DNA of 64,000 nucleotides from Sutterella faecalis. GTDB taxonomy: Bacteria; Pseudomonadota; Gammaproteobacteria; Burkholderiales; Burkholderiaceae_F. A program made the translations under genes and the position numbers. The DNA lies in NCBI RefSeq assembly GCF_006337085.1, contig NZ_CP040882.1, positions 496,001 through 560,000 of the forward strand, in the 5' to 3' direction. The notes under the pieces were generated by a model, which saw only the letters and a program-made list of their open reading frames with translations, was not told the origin of the DNA and did no database searches. Below are positions 34,710 to 43,034 of this stretch, piece by piece; the first letter of the stretch is position 1, and each line of letters opens with the position of its first letter.

Positions 34710-35630
34710 ATGTCCGCCATCATTCTCGGCCATAAGCACCCCGATACCGACAGCATTGTTTCCGCCATCGCCTGTGCGGATCTCTATAAGAAGCGCGGTC
34801 TTGACGTCGTCCCTGCCGCTCAGGGAACGCCTGCGCCTGAAACCGCCTTCGTTCTTGAACGCTTCGGTCTCAAGGCTCCTGAAGTCATCACCTCGGTTGC
34901 CGGCCGCGAGGTCTACATCGTCGACTATTCCGACCTCAATCAGGCCCCGGACGATTTTGCCGAATGCACGCTCAAGGGCATCGTCGACCACCACAAGCTC
35001 GGCGACATGACCTCCACCGCGCCGCTTGAATGCGTGATCATGCCCGTCGGGTGCACCAACACCATTCTGAAGCGCATGTACGACTATCTCGGCTTCGTTC
35101 CGCCGAAGGAAATCGCCGGCGCCATGCTCTGCGCGATTCTCTCCGACACCGTGATCTTCAAGTCCCCGACCTGCACGGAAGCCGACCGCGCCGCCGCGCG
35201 CGAGCTCGCCCTCATTGCCGGCGTCGAGGACATGAAGGCCCTCGGCATGGAGCTCTTTACCGCCAAGTCGGCCGTGAAGGGCGTCGCTGCGCGCGACCTC
35301 ATCATGCGCGACTTCAAGGACTTCAACATGTCGGGCAGCAAGGTCGGCATCGGCCAGCTCGAGCTCGTCGACCTCGCGCTTCTTGAGGACCGCATCCCCG
35401 AGCTCCTCGAGGAACTCGGCCGCATGAAGGCCGAAGGCCGCCACACGGCCATGCTCCTTCTCACCGACATCATGAAGGAAGGCTCGCTTCTTCTCATGGC
35501 TTCCGACGATCCCGCGAAGATTGCCTCCGCCTGGAAGAAGACCCTCGGCAGCGACAACCTCTGGCTCGAAGGGGTCATGTCCCGCAAGAAGCAGGTCGTG
35601 CCCTTCCTTGAAGCCGTCTTCAAGGCGTAA
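34710..35630 (+). CDS. ppaC: Manganese-dependent inorganic pyrophosphatase (family II, DHH)
   Basis: 306 residues, standard for family II pyrophosphatases, which hydrolyse PPi in the cytoplasm with Mn2+ or Co2+. Seen: ILGHKHPDTDS (metal His/Asp), VDYSDLNQAP, the DHH motif in GIVDHHKLGD, AILSDTVIFKSPT, and the C-terminal DHHA2 SRKKQVVPFL. All metal ligands are present; there are no CBS regulatory inserts. Confidence 0.95.
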   Translation: MSAIILGHKHPDTDSIVSAIACADLYKKRGLDVVPAAQGTPAPETAFVLERFGLKAPEVITSVAGREVYIVDYSDLNQAPDDFAECTLKGIVDHHKLGDMTSTAPLECVIMPVGCTNTILKRMYDYLGFVPPKEIAGAMLCAILSDTVIFKSPTCTEADRAAARELALIAGVEDMKALGMELFTAKSAVKGVAARDLIMRDFKDFNMSGSKVGIGQLELVDLALLEDRIPELLEELGRMKAEGRHTAMLLLTDIMKEGSLLLMASDDPAKIASAWKKTLGSDNLWLEGVMSRKKQVVPFLEAVFKA

Positions 35631-35679
35631 GCCGCCTCACCTTTTCAAGGGGCTCTCCGCGAAGGAGCTCCTCTAAGCC

Positions 35680-35717
35680 AAAACCCGCAGTCTTTTTGAT
35701 CGGATTGCGGGTTTTTT
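35680..35717 (+). terminator. Intrinsic terminator of ppaC
   Basis: AAAACCCGCA (35680-35689) pairs with TGCGGGTTTT (35706-35715), ending in a T-run. Confidence 0.85.
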
Positions 35718-35829
35718 ATGCTTTGCGCGCTCAAAGGCATGGCCCCGAAGCAGAATAGCCTTGGCCGCAAAGATGCTTCTCCAAGCGCCGCTCGCGGTTT
35801 TTTCTCTTTCATCCAATAGGACTTCGCTC

Positions 35830-37200
35830 ATGAATCCGATTTTCCCCTGGCTCGGCATCGCCGTGCTCATCCTCTGCGGATGGGCAATCATCAAGAAGTA
35901 CCAGGTCAACATGGTGCTCCTCCTGGGAGGCCTTCTTCTCAATGCGCTCGCCATCTGGGGCGGCGCTCAGGTATTCCCGGCCAAATTCAACGCCACCGGA
36001 ATCATGGGTTTCGACCTCGTTGAGTTTCTGCGCACCATTTCGGTTTCTCAGGTGAGCGGCGTCGGCTTCCTCATCCTGATTTCCGGGGGCTTTGCCGCCT
36101 ACATGCAGGCTATCGGCGCTTCGGACCGCTTCGTCACGGTTTGCGCCAAGCCGCTTTCCTTCATCAAGAACCCCTATCTGATCCTCGCCGCCGTCTTCAT
36201 CGTCGGCCACTGCCTGGGGCTCGTCATCACGTCGGCAGCCGGCCTAGCAATGCTGATGGTGGTCACCGTCTATCCGCTCATCATCCGCGTCGGCTGCTCG
36301 CCCCTGGCCGCAGCCGCCGTCGTGGCGAGCGTGCTCGCGATCGGCTACGCGCCGGCTTCGGGCACGGCCAACCTCGCCTCTCAGATCATCCACCTCGATC
36401 CGATCGAATACCTCGTGCGCTATCAGCTACCGATGGCGGTTCCGGTGGTGATTGCCATGGCCGTGGCGCACGTCTTCACGCAGTATTGGTTTGACCGCCG
36501 CGAAGGCAAGGGCGAAGTCGCCGACCTCGCCGAACTGGAGTCGAAGCGCCAGAATCTCGAAAAGACGCCCGCCTTCTATGCGCTCATGCCGCTCTTTCCG
36601 ATTGCGCTCCTTCTCGTCTTCAATAAGTTCGTCTGGGGTACCGGCATGAATGTCGCGACCGCGATGTTCATCGCCTGGATCATCGCCTTCGTGATCGACC
36701 TGATCGTCCGGCGCAAGGTGAAGGAATCGTTCGACCTCTCCTTTGCCATGTTCAAGGGCATGGGCTCGATTCTTACCTCGACCGTCGGTCTTATTTTCGT
36801 TGCCGCCTTCTTCGCGAAGGGCCTTCAGAACATCGGCATCGTCGACCTCCTCATGAGCGGCGCGCAGTCGATCGGCCTCGGCTATACGGGCACGAGCGTC
36901 GTCCTCTCGGCGATCATCGGCGTGGTCACGGTCCTGACGGGCTCGGGCGTTGCGGCCTTCACGAGCCTCGGGCACCTTGTTCCGGATGCGGCTCAGGCTT
37001 TCGGCGAGAACGGCATCTCGATGATGCTCATGATGCACACCGCCTCCGAAATGCTCCGCGCGATGAGCCCCGTGGCCGGCGTCATCATCATCGTTGCGGG
37101 CTTTGCCAAGGTGAATCCGCTCACGATGGTGAAGCGCACGATCATTCCGTGCCTCACGGGCTATGTGGTCATGCTCGTCACGGTGAACCTGATCGTCTGA
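35830..37200 (+). CDS. DcuC family C4-dicarboxylate transporter (second copy)
   Basis: 456 residues from ATG 35830, with AGGA about 10 bases upstream. Seen: LCGWAIIKKYQVNMVLLLGGLLLN, GGFAAYMQAIGASDRF, LTGSGVAAFTSLGHLVPD and AMSPVAGVIIIVAGFAKVNP, the complete DcuC pattern with about 12 spans. Likely exports succinate or exchanges dicarboxylates in anaerobic metabolism. It is monocistronic between ppaC and mscL. It is similar in layout to the copy at 10574 but clearly divergent, not a recent duplicate. Confidence 0.9.
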   Translation: MNPIFPWLGIAVLILCGWAIIKKYQVNMVLLLGGLLLNALAIWGGAQVFPAKFNATGIMGFDLVEFLRTISVSQVSGVGFLILISGGFAAYMQAIGASDRFVTVCAKPLSFIKNPYLILAAVFIVGHCLGLVITSAAGLAMLMVVTVYPLIIRVGCSPLAAAAVVASVLAIGYAPASGTANLASQIIHLDPIEYLVRYQLPMAVPVVIAMAVAHVFTQYWFDRREGKGEVADLAELESKRQNLEKTPAFYALMPLFPIALLLVFNKFVWGTGMNVATAMFIAWIIAFVIDLIVRRKVKESFDLSFAMFKGMGSILTSTVGLIFVAAFFAKGLQNIGIVDLLMSGAQSIGLGYTGTSVVLSAIIGVVTVLTGSGVAAFTSLGHLVPDAAQAFGENGISMMLMMHTASEMLRAMSPVAGVIIIVAGFAKVNPLTMVKRTIIPCLTGYVVMLVTVNLIV

Positions 37201-37260
37201 TCGGCATCCTAAAAACCGCAGAGGTCTCCAGTCAATTTTGACGAGAGACCGTGAAAAGAA

Positions 37261-37305
37261 CAACGCCCGCGGAAGTCAGATCTTCCAGCGGGCGTTGCTT
37301 TAATG
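37261..37305. terminator. Intrinsic terminator between dcuC-like and mscL
   Basis: CAACGCCCGC (37261-37270) pairs with GCGGGCGTTG (37288-37297), with inner GGAAG/CTTCC pairing. T-rich sequence follows on the minus strand and a weaker CTTT on the plus strand. Confidence 0.75.
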
Positions 37306-37325
37306 ATCAAAACGAGGACGGCGCA

Positions 37326-37874
37326 TTACTTCGCAGCATTGCCGGAGGCTTTCAGAAGATCGCGGATTTCAGCGAGAAGCTTCAGTTCCTCGGCATTGAC
37401 GGGCGCCGGCGCAGGCTGAGGCGCAGGCTTTTCGGCAGCAGCCTTCTTCGCCGCCTCATCAGCCGCCTTCTTCTCTTCGGCATTCTTGTCGGCAAGGAGG
37501 CGGGCAGCTTCAGCCGCAATGCGGGCGCGGGCCGTCACTACGATCTTGATGAGCCAGAAGACCGAAAAGGCAAGGAGAAGAAACTGGACGACGGCCGTGA
37601 GGAAGGCGCCGTAGCCGAAAACCGTGGCGCCCGCCTTGACGAGCGCCTCATAAGTCTGCGGCCCGGTATAGCCTGCGGGAGCATCCTTCAGAACGATGAA
37701 GAGGTTTGTGAAGTCCGGACGCCCGACGATGACGCCGAGAATCGGATTGATGATGTCCTTCACGAGACTATCGACGATCTTCGAAAAAGCAGCGCCGATG
37801 ATCACGGCGACGGCCAGGTCAAGAACATTTCCTTTCGAAATGAATGCCTGAAATTCCTGAAAGAACTTGCGCAT
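37326..37874 (-). CDS. mscL: Large-conductance mechanosensitive channel MscL
   Basis: 182 residues; the usual length is about 135. Seen: FQAFISKGNVLDLAVAVIIGAAFSKIVDSLVKDIINP (N-terminal helix and TM1), a periplasmic loop, and TM2 YGAFLTAVVQFLLLAFSVFWLIK. The extra length is an Ala/Lys/Glu/Pro-rich segment (about residues 115-160) before the C-terminal LKLLAEIRDLLK bundle helix. Opens under membrane tension to release solutes. The long tail should extend the cytoplasmic filter region. Confidence 0.95.
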   Translation of the reverse strand: MRKFFQEFQAFISKGNVLDLAVAVIIGAAFSKIVDSLVKDIINPILGVIVGRPDFTNLFIVLKDAPAGYTGPQTYEALVKAGATVFGYGAFLTAVVQFLLLAFSVFWLIKIVVTARARIAAEAARLLADKNAEEKKAADEAAKKAAAEKPAPQPAPAPVNAEELKLLAEIRDLLKASGNAAK

Positions 37875-37946
37875 TTACTTGTTTCACCTTTGGGTGCGTT
37901 TATGGTTTATTGACTGTTGTCGTTCAATCCGCCTTGAACGCTTTCC

Positions 37947-38705
37947 TTAACGCTTGACGCTCCGGCGGATCGCCGAATCCGTATTTTCCTTGAATTCGCG
38001 CGCTTCTGCGCGGGGAACGCGCAGGGACTCGCGAATTTTCTGCGCCGTCCTTCGCGCCGTTGCCGGATCCATGTCGCCTGAACTCACCTTTTCGAGGAAA
38101 GCCTCCCGCGTGAGGTGAGCGTCTGTCACATAGAAGATGGAAAGCGCCCAGGCGAGTCCCATGGATACGTAGTAGGCGTCTTCAGCGTGAAGGAGCACGT
38201 TGCGGTCGAGCGAAAGCTCGAGCGCACGCGGAAGCGCCGCTTCGTCGAGGCAATGGGAGAGCAGGAACACTAGACCCGTGCGGATCCGCCAGGGATCGTC
38301 CGCCGCAATAAGCTCCCGGATGTACCCGAAAGCATCCTCGGGCGCGGCTCTGAAGCACTTCATCGAGCCGGCAAAAAGGTCGCACAAGGCCCAGTTTGTA
38401 ATGAAAGGCTGATACTGCCGCGCATACCGAAGCCTTTCCGAGAGGGAAAAGCTTTTGTCGAGCGCAATCACGAGGCCTGTTGTCTTCAGCACCTCATGCG
38501 CGCGGACCCTTCCCGGCGACAGCGCTTCATCGAGGAATTCTCTCGAGCGGCCGCTGCGGATGATTCGCGCTGCGGCTGCTCTGACCGCGGCCATCGGAAC
38601 GCCGATGCGGTACGGCACGCCTGGGAGCATGACGCCTTTGGTGTCGTAGATCCGGAAGTCCGCCGCATGAATGAGGTCAAGATGGAGCTCGTCAAGGAGC
38701 GTCAT
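37947..38705 (-). CDS. AlkD-like DNA alkylation repair (HEAT-repeat) family protein
   Basis: 252 residues from ATG 38705, with a GAGAGG site. Seen: the family block YQPFITNWALCDLFAGSMK, LIAADDPWRIRTGLVFLLSHCLDE and DAYYVSMGLAWALSIFY, which match the Trp/Asp-containing DNA-facing HEAT repeats of AlkD-type proteins. Some members excise bulky alkylpurines, while many lack activity. The N-terminal 40 residues are divergent. It lies upstream of mscL on the same strand with a 72-base gap, probably a separate unit. Confidence 0.75.
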   Translation of the reverse strand: MTLLDELHLDLIHAADFRIYDTKGVMLPGVPYRIGVPMAAVRAAAARIIRSGRSREFLDEALSPGRVRAHEVLKTTGLVIALDKSFSLSERLRYARQYQPFITNWALCDLFAGSMKCFRAAPEDAFGYIRELIAADDPWRIRTGLVFLLSHCLDEAALPRALELSLDRNVLLHAEDAYYVSMGLAWALSIFYVTDAHLTREAFLEKVSSGDMDPATARRTAQKIRESLRVPRAEAREFKENTDSAIRRSVKR

Positions 38706-38917
38706 TGAAAAATGCCTCTCTGGGACAATTTGAAGAACGCTCCAAAGCATAGCCGGAAGCGCCTCATCAGGAGGCGTCTCCCATTGAAATCCCGAATGCG
38801 CGTCCTTGACTGCATGCCGGTACAATGCTTTTCGAAAACAAATCCCAAGCGCCCTTGAAGCCGGGATTTTTCTGAATCTCCCGCCGGGCGCGCCACCTCA
38901 GCCAAAGTTCAATCGTC

Positions 38918-39640
38918 ATGCATACAGAAATGCCCTCCCAGGCAGCTGATCCTGCCCAGATTCAGAAAAAGAAGCCCGGCATCGTCGCCTACATCGCCTT
39001 CGCGCTTGCCGTCGCGTTCTTCTCAGGCCTGCTCATTACCAACAAGTGGTGGGGCATTTTCGACTACACCGTGCTCCTCGGCGACTTCGGTTCCGTCGTC
39101 GCTAAAGTGACCGACAAGGGCGGAGAAATCTCGACCGTCATGTCGAACTTCCGCGGCAAGGGCGGCTCGGGCGCCATCGACGGCTTCATGTTTGCGCTCG
39201 CGCTCGTCCCCACCATCATGCTCGCCACGGCCATGATTGCGGTCTTCGAATACTACGGCGCCCTCAATGCCGCAGAACGGCTTCTGAACCCGGTTCTGCG
39301 TCCCGTCCTAGGACTCCCGGGGTGCTGCTCGCTCTCGATCATCGCCTCCCTCCAGTCGACCGACGCCGGCGCGGTGCTTACCCGCACGCTTAAGGAATCG
39401 GGCGACATCACCGAACGCGAAACGCTCATCTTTGCGGCCTTCCAGATGACCGCGGGCGCCGCCATCGGCAACTTCCTCTCGAGCGGCGTGGTCTTCTTCT
39501 CGCTTCGCGGCGCCGACGGCTCCCTCGTTGTTCCGACGACGATCGGCACCTGCCTCGGCATCATTCTCCTCGGCAAGGTTCTCTCCGCCAATCTCACGCG
39601 ACTCGTCTTCATCCGTGAGGACAAGAAAGCTCAGTCCTGA
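38918..39640 (+). CDS. Nucleoside-recognition domain membrane protein (YjiG/SpmB-like)
   Basis: 240 residues. Seen: a polar N-terminus, AYIAFALAVAFFSGLLI, a Gate domain (FMFALALVPTIMLATAMIAVFEYYGAL, VLGLPGCCSLSIIASLQSTDAGAVL, FQMTAGAAIGNFLSSG) and a final hydrophobic segment. Such Gate-domain proteins are thought to move nucleosides or other small solutes and usually come as a YjiH-YjiG pair; only one is present here. An ATG at 38930 is an alternative start. Function is not established. Confidence 0.75.
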   Translation: MHTEMPSQAADPAQIQKKKPGIVAYIAFALAVAFFSGLLITNKWWGIFDYTVLLGDFGSVVAKVTDKGGEISTVMSNFRGKGGSGAIDGFMFALALVPTIMLATAMIAVFEYYGALNAAERLLNPVLRPVLGLPGCCSLSIIASLQSTDAGAVLTRTLKESGDITERETLIFAAFQMTAGAAIGNFLSSGVVFFSLRGADGSLVVPTTIGTCLGIILLGKVLSANLTRLVFIREDKKAQS

Positions 39641-39665
39641 ACTCCTCTGAGCTCTCAAGCTTCGA

Positions 39666-39697
39666 AAGCCGGCCTTCCTCGGAATGCCGGCTTTTTT
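39666..39697 (+). terminator. Intrinsic terminator
   Basis: AAGCCGGC (39666-39673) pairs with GCCGGCTT (39686-39693) and is followed by T residues. It ends the nucleoside-recognition gene. Confidence 0.85.
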
Positions 39698-39774
39698 GCA
39701 TGCTCGCCGTCGCGAATGCCTTACGGCGACCGCTAAAATAAAAGAATTGCCGCCCAAAAAAGAGGAATACCCGC

Positions 39775-40674
39775 ATGCGCAATCTCCCCTACCACCTTCT
39801 CGCGCTTTTCGTCGTGATCTGCTGGGGTCTCGCCTTCGTAAGCACCAAGGTGCTCTACGCCTACGGCATGGGCCCCTGGGCCGTTGTCGCACTCCGTGCC
39901 GTGCTCGCCTACGGGCTTCTCATCTTCATCGCGCCCAAAAATCTTTACGCCGGAAGCTTCAGAAACGAAGTCACCGTTGCGCTCCTCGGGTTCGCGAGCG
40001 TGCCGCTCTCCTACGGGCTCCAGAATCAGGCGCTCGTGACGGGTCAGGCTTCCACCGTCGCCGTTCTCGTCGCCATGGGACCGGTCCTCACGGGCCTCCT
40101 CGCAATGGCGGCGCTCCGCACCTGGAAGATGCACTGGATGACGATGCTCGGTCTCGTTGCATCCGTCACGGGGGCGCTTCTCCTCTACTTCGACGCCGTC
40201 GTCATGCAGGAGCTGTCACAGAGAGGCTTCATCCTCGGCATTGCCGCTGCGGCAGCCTATGCGCTCTATGCTCTGCTTCTTCGCGCGCTCGGCGACCTGC
40301 CGCCCCTCTTCGTACTGAGGAAAGCCACGGGCTACGGCGTCATCGGCGCCATTCCCTTCTTTCTTTCTGAAGGGCCCACGGAAGTCATCCTTCTCGCGGA
40401 TCCTGTGGTCATCGCAAACTTCCTCTTCCTCGCGCTCGTTGTTTCAGCGATCGGCTGGGTGCTCTGGCAGACCGCTGAGCGTCGCGTCGGCGCGACGGCG
40501 GCCCGCATCTACACCTTCATCTGGCCGCTCGCGGCTGTCCTCGGCGGCATCTTCATCCTGGATGAAGCCTGGAGCTACATCGGCTTCATGGGGGCCGGGA
40601 TGATCCTCTGCGGCGTCATCAGTGCGCAGACGGGACTTGCCCGGGTTGCCCTCGAAATGGCAAAACGCTACTAA
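39775..40674 (+). CDS. EamA/DMT family transporter
   Basis: 299 residues with ten membrane segments in two EamA repeats of about 140 residues each. Seen: YHLLALFVVICWGLAFVSTKVL at the start, YGLQNQALVTGQASTVAVLVAMGPVLTGLLA in the first repeat, and WQTAERRVGATAARIYTFIWPLAAVLGGIFILDEAW in the second. Exporters of this family move amino acids, nucleotides or drugs. Start ATG 39775 has AGAGG upstream. Substrate unknown. Confidence 0.9.
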   Translation: MRNLPYHLLALFVVICWGLAFVSTKVLYAYGMGPWAVVALRAVLAYGLLIFIAPKNLYAGSFRNEVTVALLGFASVPLSYGLQNQALVTGQASTVAVLVAMGPVLTGLLAMAALRTWKMHWMTMLGLVASVTGALLLYFDAVVMQELSQRGFILGIAAAAAYALYALLLRALGDLPPLFVLRKATGYGVIGAIPFFLSEGPTEVILLADPVVIANFLFLALVVSAIGWVLWQTAERRVGATAARIYTFIWPLAAVLGGIFILDEAWSYIGFMGAGMILCGVISAQTGLARVALEMAKRY

Positions 40675-40697
40675 CGCGGCGAATTTGCGCGCTGCAG

Positions 40698-40735
40698 AAA
40701 AAGGCCTTCCCGGTTCAAGCCGGAAAGGCCTTTTT
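40698..40735. terminator. Bidirectional intrinsic terminator
   Basis: AAAAAGGCCTT-CCGG pairs with CCGG-AAGGCCTTTTT across 40698-40735. It separates the converging EamA and NAD(P)-binding genes. Confidence 0.88.
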
Positions 40736-40768
40736 GCTCTTTAGCTGGAACCCTAAAGCGTCAGAGCA

Positions 40769-41398
40769 TCAGGAGCGGACCGAGACCTGCTCGTGCGCAT
40801 GACCGCCATTGGCGATCAGATCCACCATCGCAAGCGCATAGTCGGCATAGCTCACCATGCTCTCGCCATTGGCGTTGACGGAGAAGTCGTCGCTTCCGAG
40901 CACGTATTTCCCCGTTGCGGGCGCATCCGGCAGGAAGGCGGCAGCCGGGCTCACATAGGTCCACAACACATCGGAACGTGCCTTCACCGCTGCAACCTGA
41001 CGGCGCTGGGCGTCGGCAAGCGGGAAATATTCCTTCGGGAAGGACGGTTCATCCACGACCTGGCGGGTGTGCTGAGGATCGAGCCAGAGGCTGCCGGCGC
41101 CGCCCACAACATAGAAGCGCTTCCCGGTGCCGGAAAGCAGATCGCAGAGATGCTCTGCGGTTGTGATGTGAAGCGGAATCGTTTCCGCCGTCCAGAATCC
41201 GAGCGCGTCGACGACGACGTCAAAGGGGCTGAGATCTTCCTTCGTGAGCGCCATGACGTCCTTCACAAGAACGTTTCTGGCTTCGGATTGATTTTCACTG
41301 CGAACCACCGCCGTCACATCGTATCCGCGGCGAAGCGCTTCCGCGACAATCAGGCGGCCGGACTTGCCGTTCGCGCCAATCACTGCAATCTTGAGCAT
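40769..41398 (-). CDS. NAD(P)-binding oxidoreductase (atypical SDR, NmrA/BLVRB-like)
   Basis: 209 residues. Seen: an N-terminal Rossmann fold IAVIGANGKSGRLIVAEALRRGYDVTAVVR with the GxxGxxG motif, DVVVDALGFW, YVVGGAGSLWLDP, and the C-terminal block SYADYALAMVDLI. This is the short atypical SDR group, with flavin/biliverdin-reductase-like or redox-sensing members. No Ser-Tyr-Lys triad is evident. It is preceded by two perfect palindromes, so it is likely tightly repressed. Confidence 0.85.
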   Translation of the reverse strand: MLKIAVIGANGKSGRLIVAEALRRGYDVTAVVRSENQSEARNVLVKDVMALTKEDLSPFDVVVDALGFWTAETIPLHITTAEHLCDLLSGTGKRFYVVGGAGSLWLDPQHTRQVVDEPSFPKEYFPLADAQRRQVAAVKARSDVLWTYVSPAAAFLPDAPATGKYVLGSDDFSVNANGESMVSYADYALAMVDLIANGGHAHEQVSVRS

Positions 41399-41420
41399 GA
41401 TGAATTCCTTTAAGTGCGTA

Positions 41421-41434
41421 GTTCGATATCGAAC
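41421..41434. promoter_or_regulatory. Palindromic operator copy 1
   Basis: GTTCGATATCGAAC is a perfect 14-bp palindrome, extended here to 18 bp as TAGTTCGATATCGAACTA. It lies 22 bases upstream of the NAD(P)-binding protein ATG. The form suits a dimeric MarR/HxlR/TetR-type repressor. Confidence 0.8.
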
Positions 41435-41475
41435 TATCCGTAAATTTACGCCAATTCCCGAAACTCGTCAATATT

Positions 41476-41489
41476 GTTCGATATCGAAC
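41476..41489. promoter_or_regulatory. Palindromic operator copy 2
   Basis: A second identical GTTCGATATCGAAC lies 55 bases from the first, centre to centre, about five helical turns apart. No regulator gene is next to it. Confidence 0.8.
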
Positions 41490-41499
41490 GTGTAACAAA

Positions 41500-42566
41500 G
41501 CGTGTCTTAGTTCAATCGAATGCCCGCGGGGAGAGAGAAAGAAGCGCATGTCTTTAAGGCTCTCCAGGTTCCAGACTGCAGCTGCGAATCACGAAATGGA
41601 TGGATTGCCGGGCTGGAACTCCGTTTCCATCAGCTGACCCGCGCGATTTTCATATGCATCAAGACTCAATTGGAGATTCAGCTCTTCAATTCCGTCAAGG
41701 GATGAAGTGCCGCATCGCGAGAATTCAATCCAGGGATCGTTAAGAGAAGAATGCAATCTTCAGTAATGGTCAGAATATTAATGTCATCAAATCAATTGAA
41801 TGAGTTAGTGAGTTATGATGACTTTCACCGCAATCATATTATTTTAAGAAACTAATAATGGATATTAAAAAATGAGTGCATAAGTTAAGAAATGCTCATT
41901 GAGATCGTTCTCATTGAACGAAAGAAACAAGCATCGAATAAATTAATTGAAATCGAAACACACCACAATCCAAAAGCACTGCATTCGCAAAAGAATCAAA
42001 ATGACGACAAAAGAGATGATTCGTTCATTTTTTCTCACTGGAAATCAATAAATATTGAACGCAAACTTCATCAGAACAAACGAGTGACATCGTTCGCTAT
42101 CAGAAAGCACAGGTCACCCAAAAAACCAATCGACACAACCAGAACACTCAGCATCTCGATCATCAATTGATGTCAAGACTACTATTCTTTCATCTCATTC
42201 ATTCAATCACTGTACATTCTTATGCAATATCATTCTTATTCGATCTTCCATTCACTTTGAATCAAATTATCGGCGAGGCGCAGGAGAAATCCAGCGGCTG
42301 CACAAGACGCATCGAGCCGCAGCAGGGGAGGCATCCCAATCGAAATCGTTATCGAAGACCCGGGAGAATCACTCGTCACTAATTCATGATGGATAGGACT
42401 CCAGCGTCCAGCAGGCCCTTCATCAAAATTTATGAATTCTTATATGAAGAATATGCTATATATAACTTTTTAAGCTATTGTATATTTCATGTTATGATAT
42501 TTATTCACGCCTCAGAAATCATTCCGGAAGGCCGGAAACGGGTCCTTTTCGGGATATTTTCCAAAT
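41500..42566. other. AT-rich tract without a convincing gene
   Basis: From about 41700 base composition drops sharply compared with the flanks. Open frames at 41892-42170 and 42167-42382 exist but lack ribosome-binding sites, and their products are low-complexity (Ile/Lys/Asn/His), so they are not called. Short repeated words such as CTCATTGA (41896, 41911) and ATCAATTGA occur. It may be decayed transferred DNA preceding the hip-like module. Confidence 0.5.
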
Positions 42567-42568
42567 AC

Positions 42569-42597
42569 TTGCCTACTTCCGGAAGCAAGTTTATAAT
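42569..42597 (+). promoter_or_regulatory. Sigma-70 promoter of the hipBA-like pair
   Basis: TTGCCT (42569-42574) and TATAAT (42592-42597) are separated by 17 bases. A palindrome with CTTCCGGAAG at its centre fills the spacer. Confidence 0.75.
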
Positions 42598-42616
42598 TCG
42601 CATAATCATGCGAATT
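42595..42616. promoter_or_regulatory. Probable HipB operator
   Basis: AATTCGCAT-AATC-ATGCGAATT is a perfect 9-bp dyad overlapping the -10 element, the expected place for autorepression by the XRE antitoxin. It differs from the E. coli hip operator sequence. Confidence 0.7.
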
Positions 42617-42647
42617 TACGCTCATTAATCACTCTAAAATTGATGTT

Positions 42648-42965
42648 ATGAGACCATCCATCGCTGTCGAGGACGCTGTACTGACACTCGGCGCCAATAT
42701 ACGAAATGCCCGCCTCCGCCGCCGGCTCCCACAGTCTGTTGTTGCAGAACGTGCCGGCGTTTCACTCAATACCCTGTCCAAAGTGGAGAATGGCGACTGC
42801 GGAGTATCGATCGGCAATATTGCTTCCATATTGAACGCTGTCGGCCTTCTCCCCCTCCTCTCTTCTCTTGCATCCTCTGAGAATGATGATGCGGGACTTC
42901 TCATGGAAGAAAAAAATCTTCCCCGGAGAATCCGCCAGAAGAAGAAGCCTTCCCTATCTTCCTGA
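42648..42965 (+). CDS. HipB-like XRE family antitoxin
   Basis: 105 residues. Seen: an XRE helix-turn-helix LGANIRNARLRRRLPQSVVAERAGVSLNTLSKVENGDCGVSIGNIASILNAVGL (residues 14-68) and a Lys/Arg-rich tail RRIRQKKKPS. The protein should bind the dyad over its own promoter and the HipA-like partner 69 bases downstream. ATG 42648 lacks a clear ribosome-binding site. Confidence 0.85.
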   Translation: MRPSIAVEDAVLTLGANIRNARLRRRLPQSVVAERAGVSLNTLSKVENGDCGVSIGNIASILNAVGLLPLLSSLASSENDDAGLLMEEKNLPRRIRQKKKPSLSS

Positions 42966-43034
42966 TTTCAATATCCGGAAGCTGTCATTCGGAATCCCTC
43001 TTCCACTAATGACTTTTTATATTCTTTTTTCATT

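Noticed and set aside
41892..42382. Two small frames in the AT-rich island
   Set aside because: No ribosome-binding sites, low-complexity products and no recognisable motif.
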